This document shows, one piece after another, positions 1-11,213 of a stretch of 64,000 bases of DNA. Every line of letters starts with the position of its first letter. Positions within the stretch are counted from its first letter, which is position 1. Source of the DNA: Alligator mississippiensis. Its lineage: Eukaryota > Chordata > Crocodylia > Alligatoridae. Made by a program: the position numbers and the translations under genes. The notes under the pieces are model-generated. The model was not told where the DNA came from. It worked only from the letters and a program-made list of their open reading frames with translations, and ran no database searches. Where the stretch lies: contig NC_081824.1 of the NCBI RefSeq assembly GCF_030867095.1, positions 396,924,329 to 396,988,328 on the forward strand, written 5' to 3'.

Positions 1-663
1 GCTCTCCCTGACACTGCACACAGTTGCTGCAGACTGCACCCAGAGCACTGCTGCCCTTTTGTGGGCAAGGACAAAGAACTGGGCCCTGCTGCCCTCAAGT
101 CCTCAAGTCCACAAGAATGCAAGTGTTCTCCATCCTTCATGTTGATCCGTACTTAATCAAATAATAAAACTTAGTAACATTGTAGAGCACACGGTGCTGC
201 CACATTCCCTGGCCTAGCTAATCTGAAGGTGATGATATAATGATAAAAGCTCGAGTCCTGCCCATGCGCAGCAGGTCAAGGTTCTGCAGTGAATTCTTCA
301 CCTCTGAAGAGGGGTTGCCCTAAATACTTACATTAGCATGTGCAGTAGAAACCCAGCAACAGAGATTTGGTGCCAAAAGCAGTGACCACTATTCCCTGAG
401 GCAGAGTTGGGCTGAAGTGTAACAAGTGATAAGTTTGTTTTGCCAATTGGATGAGCACTTGAGTGACAGGTGCCTTAGACATGTGATTGGATTGTTAATA
501 TGGGGCAATTTTTAGGGTTAAGAATGGGCTTGAACTCTGCTCTGTGTGTGTGAGGAATGGTGCATACCTCATGAGAGTTTGCTGTGTCTCTAAGGAGAGA
601 GACTTGTGAGCTTAAGGCCTGCATCTGTAGAAATTGCTCAGGTTGGACCCAGGACCTCTGAGC
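1..663. other. Unique AT-rich DNA, no feature seen
   Basis: I see no coding exon, RNA gene or recognisable repeat in this stretch. Reading frames are short and interrupted on both strands. Confidence 0.5.
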
Positions 664-880
664 TCTTGTTCAGTTCTTCCACCAGCTCAGGTTCATGATT
701 TCCCATTTCCCCAAGTTACAATCAAATATACACAATTACAGTATTAATGGCATGCATCTGTCTACAACCTGATTGAGTATATGTTAATGAGAGGGGTTGA
801 TCATGAAGAGCCCCTCCTCAACTAAGTGAGGAATTTATGATAAATTCTTAACAACTATTTGACTAGGATGGCCTCAGATG
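664..880 (+). repeat. Copy 1 of a dispersed 215-bp repeat
   Basis: This stretch is repeated at 8072-8284 in the same orientation, at roughly 90% identity by eye with one small indel. Both copies start at CTCTTGTTCAGTTCTTCC and end near ACTAGGATGG followed by CTCAGATG; flanks outside diverge at once. Neither copy has TG/CA ends or terminal inverted repeats, so it is not clearly an LTR or a DNA transposon. It may be a fragment of an unnamed interspersed repeat or a local duplication. Confidence 0.7.
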
Positions 881-2059
881 GTGCTCAGGTCTGGTGAGTC
901 TGAGACTGGATAAGATTAATGGTGTTTGATGAGTGTCTAGTGTCTGTGGAGTAATTGCAGGTGAGTGTGTATCCCAGGTAGAGCAAGACTCCCTGGTGAT
1001 CCCTCTGGAAGCACAACCATAGACCAGGACTGGTGCCAGTGGTCCAACACTCTCACCCTGCTTAGAGTCACCTGCAACCATAAAAATCCTTTCCCTGGCC
1101 TGGTTTCTGAGAGAAGTAATGCCCTCGTTTGCTTAATTAAGCTTCCAGCATTTAAGAACATGCTCACAAATGTGATACAGGTCTTCCCAAAACTTATCTG
1201 CAAGCTGGATAGCATCAATTGGCAGGCCAGATACAGCCTGTGGGCTGTATTTTGCCCACCACTGCTCTAATCCTTTTCCACAAGGAAGGAGAAATCTCCA
1301 AGTATCTGGCCATCCCCTTGGAGACATAATACAGAATAAATGAGAGTCCATGAAGAGATTATTCTTTCCGAAGAAGAGAGCTGGATAAGAAAGATATCTA
1401 GGACCTACACAGGGAGAAGATATGATAGGAGAGGGTCTTTTACTCTAGTAGACAATGAAAGAATAAGATCCTGTGGCTTTAAAGTGTGTAAAATAACCCA
1501 TGGCAAAGACTAGTAAGGGATATGGTTGATTTTTCATCACTTGGACCCATTACAGTAAAACTATATTTTTTTTTAATGAGATGTTATTGAGATAAATGGA
1601 GAAATCACTGGCTGAAATCCGATAGCTGGTGTTGTGCAGGAGGTCAGACTATGTGATCATAATGGTTCATTCTGCCTATAAAGCTTATGCATCTATATAC
1701 TGGGGAGAAAATTAGACAATAGCCACCTATGTGTCTGACAATGTGTTATAGTCTGGAGGTTGGATACCCTTGGGTGTATAGCACAAAATTTAAAAAGGTA
1801 ATCAAAAGGAAGAAACAGGAAAGCAGGAGAAAAGGAGGAAATGTAAAGGGAGAAAAATGAATACAAAGAAAAAAATGAACATTTCTATAGTATCTTTAAA
1901 TTCATTGGAGAAGTTAAGGTGTGAAGTTTTGAGCTAAACTGTTACTTCTTCATTATCCATAACACAGAATCCAATGGGTATACAGTGGTATAACAAAGTT
2001 AAACTTAAGAATTTAAATATAACAACTTAAAAGCTTAAAGGGCCAGGTCCTATTCTACT
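881..2059. other. Mostly unique DNA; possible hAT end near 1230-1268
   Basis: No gene is visible. The stretch TGGGCTGTATTTTGCCCACC followed by ACTGCTCTAA (about 1236-1268) resembles the right end of Charlie-type hAT elements, but I found no matching left end. The rest is AT-rich and appears single copy. Confidence 0.35.
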
Positions 2060-2972
2060 ATTAGGAACCAAAGTCAATCAGTCAGTGTATGTGTAATGGC
2101 TGAGCCATGCGATAGTGTCCTCAGTGGCCATGTGTAGTTTTTGTAGTCTGCCACTGAACTTAGTTAGCAGGCAGACACTGACAGGGTATGTGTTTTGCCA
2201 CAGCTACAGTCTGGATTGTCATGAAGACTTCAGTGATGGAGGTTGGATGCACACAGACCTTGTCCTGTCTAGAACCTATTCAACAAGGCCCTCTAATGGC
2301 ACGACAGGTTAAAGCCAGATGGGCAGACTGTAGGATCTGCAATAAATAGCTTGTTTGGTGGTAATATTGACTTCCATTCCTCATACCAGAGCGTCTCTTG
2401 TGTGCAGTCTTAGTGCAGCAGTTTGGATCACAGTGGGTGTCGTGATGGTAAATGTGCAGCAGGTGGGTTTAAGAGATTGTCATACAGCAGCAGGCTTGGA
2501 TTGTCATAGGTCATCTCCAGTAGCTTGCTAGTTGCAACTTCTCCTTTGGATATGAGGGGAAACAATGTTGTTCAGGCCTGGGAGCCATAGTAGAGGGGTC
2601 AGTCGAAGAGTTCCTGAGATAATGCACATCATCGAATATAGCTGCACATCAATGAGCTTGGTGTGTCTTACATCCTTATGGTTGAGGCTCTTGAGCCCCA
2701 CGATGACCCAGACAGCTTGTTAAGGAGGTTCATGCATGTCTCAACTTTCATTGCTGTCTTTCTCAAGTGTTCATGGTACCTCAGTGTTCCATCTAGTGTC
2801 ACACCCAGGTAGATGGGTTCTACTTCATGCCTCAGCCTCTGACCATTCAGGTATGTTCAGCTCCCAGGCAGCATTGGCATTGTGTTGTTACAAAATTCTG
2901 GAAATGATCTTACTGATGCTTCACTGGAGACACCAATCTTTCAGTACTCAGCCAGCTTTGCGACGTCACTGT

Positions 2973-3297
2973 TCAGAGTATGTTCAAGCTCAGAGAAAAT
3001 ATGGGCCTGGAATCCACAGCAGATGTCACCAGCATAGATGAATTTCTGTGACTGGGTTTGTGGCAGGTCATTGTTTTAAAGGTTGTACAAGGTCCTAGCA
3101 AGAACAGATCCCTGAGGCAGTCCATTGGTCTGTCTTCTCCGTGTACTGGTGTTCTCACCCATGCACACCCTAAACTGTCTATTGTGAAGGAGCAGTTTGA
3201 CAATGTCAGACATCCATGCAGGTAGGGCTCTTGCTATTTTTATGAGCAGACTGGTTTGCCAACTAGTATCATACACTGCTGCAGTTAGCAATGGATC
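2973..3297 (-). pseudogene. Reverse transcriptase fragment of the jockey-like LINE
   Basis: The minus-strand translation gives a block of AVYDTSW (family YDTVW, around the first catalytic aspartate), then a stretch equivalent to palm/fingers, then NGLPQGSVLA, the conserved primer-grip-side motif. The downstream catalytic YADD box reads YAGD after a frameshift, so a catalytic aspartate is lost. Further C-terminal homology continues to about 2100 in broken frames. This is a relic, not a functional enzyme. Confidence 0.7.
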
Positions 3298-3420
3298 AGT
3301 GTTTATGTCATGCCAATCATCAGACCCTGGTCCATACCAGGAAAACTAGTGATCCTTTTAGTGAACCAAATTCTGAGAACTTTTTGAGGAATCCTAGTGT
3401 TACAGCCACTGACCACCCAG

Positions 3421-3945
3421 ATGTCATGCAATCCTATGGCTTTCATGTCTGAACTCAGAATCTTACAACTTAATGTTGAGGGTCTGTCAGCTGCCAAGTG
3501 AAACCTAATCAGTGTTCTTGCTCACTGACATGTTGTTGACATTGTATGTCTACAAGAGATGGACTTTTCATCTGCTGAAGCTACAGAATTGGAGGATTTG
3601 ACTTGCTGTCTCATGCTCCACATCCTAACTGGGCCCAACAAGTTCTACCAACTCTGCCTCATCCAGCCATCTACACTGGAGGCTTTAACAGCCACCACAC
3701 AGACTGGAGCTACACAGACATAGATGCCATTGGTGAACAACTTACAATCTGGGCCTCACAACACGATCTTGTTCTCATTCACAACCCCAAGCAGCATAGC
3801 ACATTCCACTCTTCCAGATGGAACCACACCTACTCTTGTGACTTGTGTTAGGTCAGTTCAGTACATGGTCACCCATAGCCATCATCTTGCTAGGTTTTGG
3901 AACCTAAGTGCAATTCTATTTCACTCTGCTCAAATAAATGTAAAT
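3421..3945 (+). pseudogene. AP-endonuclease fragment of the jockey-like LINE
   Basis: Reading starts at ATG 3421, giving MSCNPMAFMSELRILQLNVE and an early TGA. Later, in shifted frames, come VCLQE (the catalytic glutamate region), GGFNSHHTDW (the GDFN motif, here GGFN, so the usual Asp is Gly) and a stretch ending in the family DLCW-type motif (here DLC then stop). The domain would nick target DNA during retrotransposition. Its orientation is opposite to the RT next to it. Confidence 0.7.
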
Positions 3946-3950
3946 TGACA

Positions 3951-4786
3951 AAGATGGGTGGTTCTGCCTTCTCCAAAATTTATTTATTTTTAATTAGTGT
4001 TAAGTTTAAGATGACACTGGTTACAGAAGTAGAGAAATCAGTGGTTTTTCAGGGACTTGGAAAAGGTGGGAGTAAACCTCAATTAGGCCACTTGCAGACA
4101 TTACATTGCAGATGTGATTAACCGGTTAATCAAGTCTTAAGAAGTAACCTGGCCACACGTTAATGAAATGAATAGTGTGATAAAACAGCCACAGGGTTAT
4201 TACACACAGATGAATAAAGACTTTGTGACTGGTTCTAACTGTACCTTATATTGAACACTATATTGAACAATAATCAGCTGATTATTGTTCCTAGCCTTGG
4301 CAGTTCATGGAGCCCTTAGCTGCAGTATGCACTAGAGGCTGGATACGCCAGTCAGCTGACCAGCATTCCCAGGCTTTGATGTGTAATGGATCCAAGGACT
4401 CTGATGCACTCCTGAGGCTGGGAAACCCAGTCAACTGAATGGCACTCCAAGCCAGGTACACCAGGCACCTGGCTTGTTACTTCCTGGTGTAGGGGAAGCG
4501 CAGGATCTTGCCTCCTCTTGCACTGGTAGTATGGCACAATTGAGATCTGATCCCCAATTGTCCAATTTTGCCATCATGCTTTCAATTAAGTATCTGCCAG
4601 AGGCCTTAGACACCTAAATAAGTGGTGTAGGACCTGAACCTTAAATGTTTGCAACCCAAAAATGTTTAAGAGCCACTGTTCTTAAATAAACTCATGTTGT
4701 TGTTAAAGGGAATTGTTCTTTTAATCACTCCTTTCCTGGTGGATATTTTGCAATCCCTGAAAATGGGAACTGTTTTATGGCATTAG
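3951..4786. other. AT-rich spacer with two perfect palindromes
   Basis: No gene is seen. There is a perfect 16-bp palindrome GATTAACCGGTTAATC at 4116-4131 and a perfect 26-bp palindrome at 4265-4290 centred on CAGCTG. The segment around 4090 (CAGACATTACATT) resembles one near 16,815 (CAGACATTACACT), hinting at a further small MITE family with a central palindrome. Confidence 0.45.
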
Positions 4787-4998
4787 CAGGAATCCTGGTT
4801 TTCTCTGATTAAAAAAAAATCGCCAATTTTCAGTTTTAAAAAAGTAACCCAAAATCCACATTTTTCCGTGATTAACATGAAACACGAACATATTGTGGTG
4901 TTTCATGTTAATCATGGGAAAATGTGGATTTTGGGTTACTTTTTTTTAATCCAAAAATTGGGGATTTTTTTTTTAATCAGAGAAAACCAGGATCCCTG
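4787..4998. mobile_element. Foldback hAT-type MITE, copy 1
   Basis: A 212-bp element folds into one long hairpin. Its left end CAGGAATCCTGGTTTTCTCT is the inverse of its right end AGAGAAAACCAGGATCCCTG, and the arms continue to a short centre near 4890. The flanking octamers are GGCATTAG (4779-4786) and GTCATTAG (4999-5006), matching at 7 of 8 positions, as expected of a hAT 8-bp target duplication. It has no coding capacity and would need a transposase in trans. Confidence 0.85.
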
Positions 4999-5006
4999 GT
5001 CATTAG

Positions 5007-6674
5007 CCGTTAATGATACCTTTTCTATTTTCAGAGAAAGTGTGTTGTCTGGGTCTTGTTGTGATGACAGCTCTCCTCACAGGGACAGGAACACATGAAT
5101 TTTAAAGTATCTCAGGGTTATATAGGTCAAATCTTTAGCTGGTGTGGCAAAGCTCCACTTATACTACCTGAGGATCTGATGACATATCTCAGTGCTCAAG
5201 GTAGAAATAAATCATTCCATCACTTTATCTTTAAAATGTTTAAAGTTAAATTTTTCTTTTAAATGTTGAAATTTTGCACAGCTTAATCTCTGATTTTGAT
5301 TTTAAATTATTTAGACTTCTGGGGGGCTCTGTCAAACATGCTTTGAATAGAAAAACAACAGGGCAGACTCTGAGTCAATGAACATGTCACTGTACTAATA
5401 GCAGAGCTGAGCCATCTATTCTAAATGTCTAGAGCTTTAGAATTTGGTTGTTTTTCCTCTCACATTACTATGTGTGGAAGGAGAAAAAAACTTGGTTACC
5501 TTTTCAAACCCAATCAGAAGGGCTGTCAGTCCATCTGCACATTCATTTACAGTTCTGGGAAAGATGCTAGAGAAAGTGCCTGTGAAGCCCAGCCTCTGGA
5601 GGCTGAGAGAGACTAAAGTTGAATGAAGTTGAACTCCTGAAATTGAAATAACTAGTTGATCAATCTAGATTTAGTTTTTAGTTTGGCTGTATTACCTACC
5701 CTTAATAAAGATCAGTAAATATATCACCTTAAATTAAAAAAGCCAATAGAGACCAGAGCTGCTTTTCTTTCCATGATAAGTGAAAATCAAAATATCCTTT
5801 GCAACTTACTTATCACCCCAACTGATGTTAGCTGCTGGTTGTACACAAAACTCCTCGTGTTTGCTACTCACATAAATTACTTGAACAGAGATTGCTTGAG
5901 TTGGGCCAAGTACCTCCATTGTCATCCAGCATTTACACTGCTGTAATACATTAAAACCCACTCCGTAGCCAAGGCCAGCTGTGCATTTGGAATGCTATCA
6001 CACTGCCTGTGGAACAATAAAGGTGCAAAAATAAGCACTGAGTTTGATGCTTATTAGGCAATGATGCTCATAATCTTGTGTATGGTTGTGAACATGGAAA
6101 ACATATAACTGACACCGGAAGGCTTGGTCAGTTTAATTTGTTCTGTCTTCTCTCTGTCTGTAAAATTGAATGACAGAACAAGACTCCCAGCACCACAATT
6201 CTTAAATAGTGTGAAATGTTCAGTGTTGAGAGCTCAGTTATAAAAGCTCAGCTGTGATGGTGTGGACAGCTCTTTCACATGGCCAATGTCCATGTAAATA
6301 TCCAAATTTGTATCTTAAGTTCAGCTAAAGGAAGGAACCAATTCCCATAGCTGTCAACTACACAAAGAGATCTTCAAGTCAACAATAGAATATTAGGCAG
6401 ACCCTAACATTTGGGAAACAACAGCTCTCCCGTTACTGCCAGGTAATGGCTCATTTGTAATGTTGCCAAACACCATTTTGAAATAGAGCACATTGATGCC
6501 TCATGTAGAAAATAGGAATGCAACAACCTGCAGTGACCATTGGCAATCCCACTTCTTCTACTTGCAATTGTGTCTGCATCTCTAGCACTTGTCTGGTCTG
6601 CCAGGCAAGTCTTATTACATGCATTTGCTGAGTTCTCACACTTCAAAACTAGTAAGATACTATTGCATCATCAC
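5007..6674. other. Unique AT-rich DNA, no feature seen
   Basis: Short broken frames only. I see no repeat family, RNA gene or exon that I can support here. Confidence 0.4.
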
Positions 6675-6921
6675 CAGGGATCCTGGTTTTCTCTGCTTAA
6701 AAAAAATCCCCAATTTTTGGATTAAAAAGTAACCCCAAATCCACATTTTTCTGTGATCAAAATGAAATATATAGCTGAATCCCCCCTCCCCCCCTCAAAA
6801 CCCCCCACCCAAATAGTGGTGTTTCACTTTGATCACAGAAAAATGTGGATTTTGGGTTGCTTTTTTTATCCGAAAATTTGGGATTTTTTTTTTTTTTTTT
6901 GCTGAGAAAACCAGGGTCCCC
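6675..6921. mobile_element. Foldback hAT-type MITE, copy 2
   Basis: It starts at CAGGGATCCTGGTTTTCTCT and ends with the inverse sequence in degraded form (GAGAAAACCAGGGTCCCC). The arms share the family core AAATCCACATTTTTCTGTGA and its complement. The centre holds a C-rich run and the right arm a long T tract. The 8-bp flanks are unclear: ATCATCAC on the left against AATCACCT on the right, sharing only an ATCAC core. Membership rests on the arms. Confidence 0.75.
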
Positions 6922-8071
6922 AATCACCTTAAAAGGCAATAGTAAGAGAAACATTGTTTCTTTCCCTTTCTTGGAGGGCTATTGTGAAGATGTTAACAGA
7001 TATTCATGTGCTGATAGACATGAAAAACATGCTATGCCAGAAGAAGCAGTGAGTTAATTGGACCCAATTCCACAGCATCTGTATAGATCAGGTGCTTCAG
7101 TAGGGCTTTTTGGTGCTTTTATCTAAACCTAATTCAGTCTATTCAGATGTTGGGTGAGTCAGGTCCAACTAATGCAATGCCTCTTCTGGGCATGCTCTGG
7201 GCTTGGCACAGGACCACTCAGAGTTTAAAGTAAAGCATCATTTTGTTTTCTTTTTTCACATCTGCAACCAACCTCAGTTACAATGATCACTGTGGCTCTA
7301 TAGCTAAATCAATGTGTAGGGACCTACTTAAATCACGGTGGAAGTCCATTGTGCAGCAGCTGCTTTAAACTTGCTCTTTTTCCTGCATGCTGCCCCATCC
7401 TGGTAGCCCTACTATTGGCTGCTAATCAGCCTGGAGGTAAAAACCACAGCAAATTTATACCACAGTTTTTGCCTCCCAGAAGATTAGGAGTGAGCAGCAG
7501 GGCCACCAGGACTTCTCAGCCAAACAGTGGAGTCAGGGGGCATGTGCTGAAAAGAGCAAGATTAAAGGAGTCACTGTGCAGTGCACTTGCACTGTAAATT
7601 AGGTTAATCCCTATCAATTTATAGCCCTCTCCTGAAACTTCCTTGATCCTCACAAAAATAACAAAAATTACTCTCTTATGTCGCCCATCTCAAGATCTAT
7701 AGGACCTGGGTTCTTTTTTCTGGTGTCTCAGCCCTTAACTTTCTAACTTCTGGGGTGATGTTAAATAGTCAATTCCTATATACTATTTTAGTACTTACCG
7801 TTGAAGGAAAGCCCTCTATCTCCAAATTGGGAAAAGGGGACAGTACTTTGTCAGGCAGAACCCTGGAATAAAAAAAGAGCTCACTTATCTAATCTCAAGA
7901 GAATGACTTTACTGGAAAACTAAACACAAGTTTCGCTAGCATTCAGATCAGGAAATGGAAATGCAATCTGCCCCCTCCTCCCCCCCCCCCCCCAATAAAA
8001 TAAAATAAAACCAAAGGAAAAAAACCTTAGACTTGGAAGGATGGGTATAGGCCAGTTCTAGGAACGCTAAA
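6922..8071. other. Unique DNA with a C-tract and AT microsatellite
   Basis: No gene is visible. A run of about 15 C followed by an AATAA-type microsatellite lies near 7979-8012. The rest is ordinary AT-rich sequence. Confidence 0.4.
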
Positions 8072-8284
8072 CTCTTGTTCAGTTCTTCCAACAGCTCAGG
8101 TTAATTATTTCCCACTTCCCCAAGTTACAATAAAATATACACAGTTATTAACGGCATGCATTTGTCTACAACCTGATTGGGTATATGTTAATGAGAGGAG
8201 TTGATCATGAAAACCCCGTCCTCAGCTAAGTGAGGAATTTATGATAAATTCTTAATAACAGTTTAACTAGGATGGCTCAGATGT
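8072..8284 (+). repeat. Copy 2 of the dispersed 215-bp repeat
   Basis: Same sequence and orientation as 664-880. Both copies share an internal dyad AATTTATGATAAATT near their right end. The spacing between copies is 7.4 kb, and the DNA between contains no LTR-retrotransposon coding remains, so the two are not a matched LTR pair. Confidence 0.7.
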
Positions 8285-9889
8285 TATTAGTTAGTTTTCT
8301 ACTCTTGACAGTGGGTGCTATTTCTTATGGTAATGACTTCAGTCACATTGTATGACTAGACTCAAACAATTAGGTCAGTGATTCCTTGTGTACAAGAGCA
8401 AAAATATGGAATCTAGCCTTGCAAGCCTGTCTCTCTACAAGTTTACCCAACATTTGTTCCAACCTTTATATAATGAAGGAAGTGTATGAGGTGGAGGCAC
8501 TTATACCAAGACCAAGACCTCCTTAAAACTGTCTGTCTGCCTGTGTTTGCACCTGTGTTGTTTTCCCAGAATGCCAGGGGAATGCAGATCTGATAATGAA
8601 TCCACTTTTTCTAAAAAATTATCCTTTCTTAATATGGTCAGCAAATAGAATTATATAACATGGATTAGCCATAGGATATAAACAATGGTAGTAATGACAA
8701 TAAAACCTGGGGAATGGAGGTCAGAAACCATACCGCTTCTCCCTTCAAAGGTAATCTTAACCCACACTAATTCACTCACCCTCTAGCTTAGTGTCTCCTT
8801 CCCCTATCTTTCTTTGTGACTGTTCAGTGGTGCAGCTTTAAGAGGAGGGGTGAGGATGCTTTAGGTAATGTCTAGTCCATGATTTGATGTCTTAAACTCC
8901 TTGATAGGAAGTGGTAGTTGAGGGCAGACCCACTTTGGGTGCTAAGATCCTCAGTCTCCTGCTCCTTGGGCAAGTGACCTAACCAGCGGACTTTAAAAGG
9001 GATTAAAAGTAGAAGGAGAAAAAAATAGTTGCTAGTTGCAATTTTTCTTTGAAACTTACATGCGTTACATGTATATCTAGGAATTTCTATTCTTCCCTAA
9101 ATTATATATGCTTATAATGAAGCCTTCTGAGCATGCTGATATATGCTGAATAGTATTTGAATTACTCTCTTAGGACAATTGCAGTATTATTTGGAAGAAG
9201 GAATAGGATCATTCCAGCAGTGTGAAGTCCAGCTCTACTTTGAAGACTTATACAAAGTAATCCTCAGGTTTTATTCCTATTGTTAATCAGTGATTTTAAA
9301 TGAAATGTGCTCAGTTCATAAGAAAAAAAACCCTGTTCTTTACCAACTTATAGACTGAAAAATTCAAGATGGGATTTGGGAGTCAAACCAGATTGCTTTC
9401 CATCTTGCACAATATCATGAATAATAAAGGTTTTGCAGAACAAATTGAATTTTTCTTCTCATTAAAGCATGACCAGGTTGCATTTAACAATTATTATCAT
9501 TATTTAAATATTTTATATCACAGCAAGAAGATCCTGTTGCAAGTGCAGCTCTCTTTTGCCCCCTGCAGAAAAGAATCCTGCTTTCCAAAATGATATTTGA
9601 CCCTTGCTATCTGCAGCTATCTCCTACAGCCTTAGAGAGTGTTAGCAGCTGTTCCAAGGAACTTTCCTGTTTTATATTTTTTATAAATTTGTGTTCACAA
9701 AGCCTCTGATCACAATATTTCCTTTGAAGTCTGCACTTCCTTTAATTTGTGTTTCTGTTCAGGAGTGACCCCTAGTTGGTCAGATATGGATGCTGGAAGT
9801 CTTGTTCTAGTTCTGGCTGGTCTGAGGAATTTGTAACTCCTCTTAAAGCTCTTTTCCTGAAAGTCTTGGTTGCTGATTTCAACTGTCTG
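8285..9889. other. Unique AT-rich DNA, no feature seen
   Basis: No exon, RNA gene or clear repeat was found. Frames up to 74 codons occur but look random. Confidence 0.4.
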
Positions 9890-10133
9890 GTCCTTGGGTG
9901 CATAGGCAATGTGTGTGGGGTGGGGAATGAGGGGGCACGTGCCCCCCCCCCGAGATTGGCCCTTGCTGGCCAGGGAGTGAAGAGTGCCAGCTAGTGCCCC
10001 CCTGAGAAGTGCCAGTGCTTGGCCACTGGGGTACTCCCCCCAGTCATCGATCAGCCACTGGGGGACTCCCCCCATTGGTGATTGGCCACTGGTACCCCCC
10101 GCCAGAGTCAGGAGGCACCAATCATGCATGCTT
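9890..10133. repeat. GC-rich dispersed repeat, copy 1 (GGGGGTGCA family)
   Basis: Related to 31,757-31,950 and, more distantly, 38,326-38,700. Shared landmarks are an opening like GGCAATGTGT, a GGCACGTGCC-type hairpin in C/G runs, repeated blocks of the form TTGGCCACTGGGG-ACTCCCCCC, and a closing GTCAGGAGGCACCA. Its right edge abuts the Harbinger-like element. Class unknown. Confidence 0.55.
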
Positions 10134-10582
10134 GGGTGCGTCTACATGAGACATCTATGATGTAGCAGTAAACATTACACACCTACATGTGCATCCCTAT
10201 TAGCCTGGAATAAACTAATTTACTCTATACAAGGACAGTACTTTTAAATACTATCTTGCTGCTGAGTAAAAAATTCCACAGTAGCGCATGTGTAGACACT
10301 GCTCCAACTGGCTGGGGCATGAGGGTGCTTCAGTGGAGGAGCTGCCTGCTGGCTAGCTCTGTGTTGAAGCTCTCTCATGTTCCAGCCAGCCTCTCCAAAG
10401 CACTGAGGGGAGCAGCCCAGGGCTGGTAGGCTGACCCTGCTGAACCCTCTGCCAGCTGGGGCAGCTCCAGCCTAGCTCAATGTGCTGTGGACCTGGATAC
10501 ATGTGTAAACATGTACCTGGGAGCAATAATCTCTAGTGTAATAAACACCAGAGTTAATTACATCACATGTGCAGATGTGCCC
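10134..10582. mobile_element. Harbinger-like non-autonomous element
   Basis: Ends are GGGTGCGTCTACATGAG and, inverted, GGGCACATCTGCACATGTG. The inside has motifs shared with 46,536-47,490 (TACCTGGGAGCAAT) and a GC-rich centre. A target duplication CTT/CTT fits only if the final C is given to the flank, so the flanks are not decisive. Placement in this family rests on terminal similarity to copies that do show 3-bp duplications. Confidence 0.6.
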
Positions 10583-11213
10583 TTAAGTGTGTATTTACTT
10601 AAAGAGTAGCTGGGCAAATATTCATGATCTTGATCCTCCTTTTTCTCATAGCACTTACCGCTTGAGAAGCAAGCATGTACTGACATGAGTTTAATGTCAA
10701 ACTGCTTATCATTTTTTTTAGATTGTAGTTCAGAGGTAGCCTTTCAGTCTCTGGTGTTGATTCAGTGTAGTCAGGGACTTCAATTACCCTGACATTTACT
10801 GGGAGGGCTACAGCAATGCACAGAAAATCCAGGACGCTTTGGAGAGCATTGGAGACAACTTCATGGTGCAAGTGTTGAGACCAACTAAGGGCTGTGATCT
10901 TTTTGACCTACTGTTTACAAACAGGGAAGAATTAGTGGGGGATGTAGAAGTGGATGGAAAGTTGGGCAGCAGTGGCCATGGAATGATTAAGTTTAGGATC
11001 CTGACAAAAGGAAGCAAGGTAGAGCAGCAGAGTAAGGACCCTGGACTTCATAAAATCAGACTTTGACTCCCTCAGGGAACTGATGGGCAGGATCTGCTGG
11101 GAGGCCAGTCTGAGGGGGAAAGGAGTCCAGGAGAGCTGGTTGTATTTTAACGAAACTTTACTGGGGCACAGGAACAAACCATTCCAATGTTTTGGAAGAA
11201 TAGCAAATGTGAC

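Larger units (their letters stand above)
2060..3950 (-). mobile_element. Degenerate jockey-superfamily LINE with 5-prime inversion
   Basis: The element contains an apurinic-type endonuclease piece on the plus strand (3421-3945) and reverse transcriptase pieces on the minus strand (about 3297 down to 2100). Known family peptides are recognisable: LRILQLNVEGLSAAK at the endonuclease start, FNSHHTDWSYTD in its core, TNGLPQGSVLA in the RT, and a C-terminal RF-x-TGQG segment with a Cys-rich stretch near 2150-2300. The two halves point away from a junction near 3300, the arrangement left by twin-priming inversion during insertion. All frames carry stops and frameshifts, so it is dead. Assignment to jockey rather than L2/Crack/Daphne is by eye only. 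Confidence 0.75.

Noticed and set aside
664-8284. The two 215-bp repeats as LTRs of one retrotransposon
   Set aside because: No TG/CA ends, no target duplication, no primer-binding site and no gag-pol remains between them; the interval holds unrelated LINE and MITE insertions.
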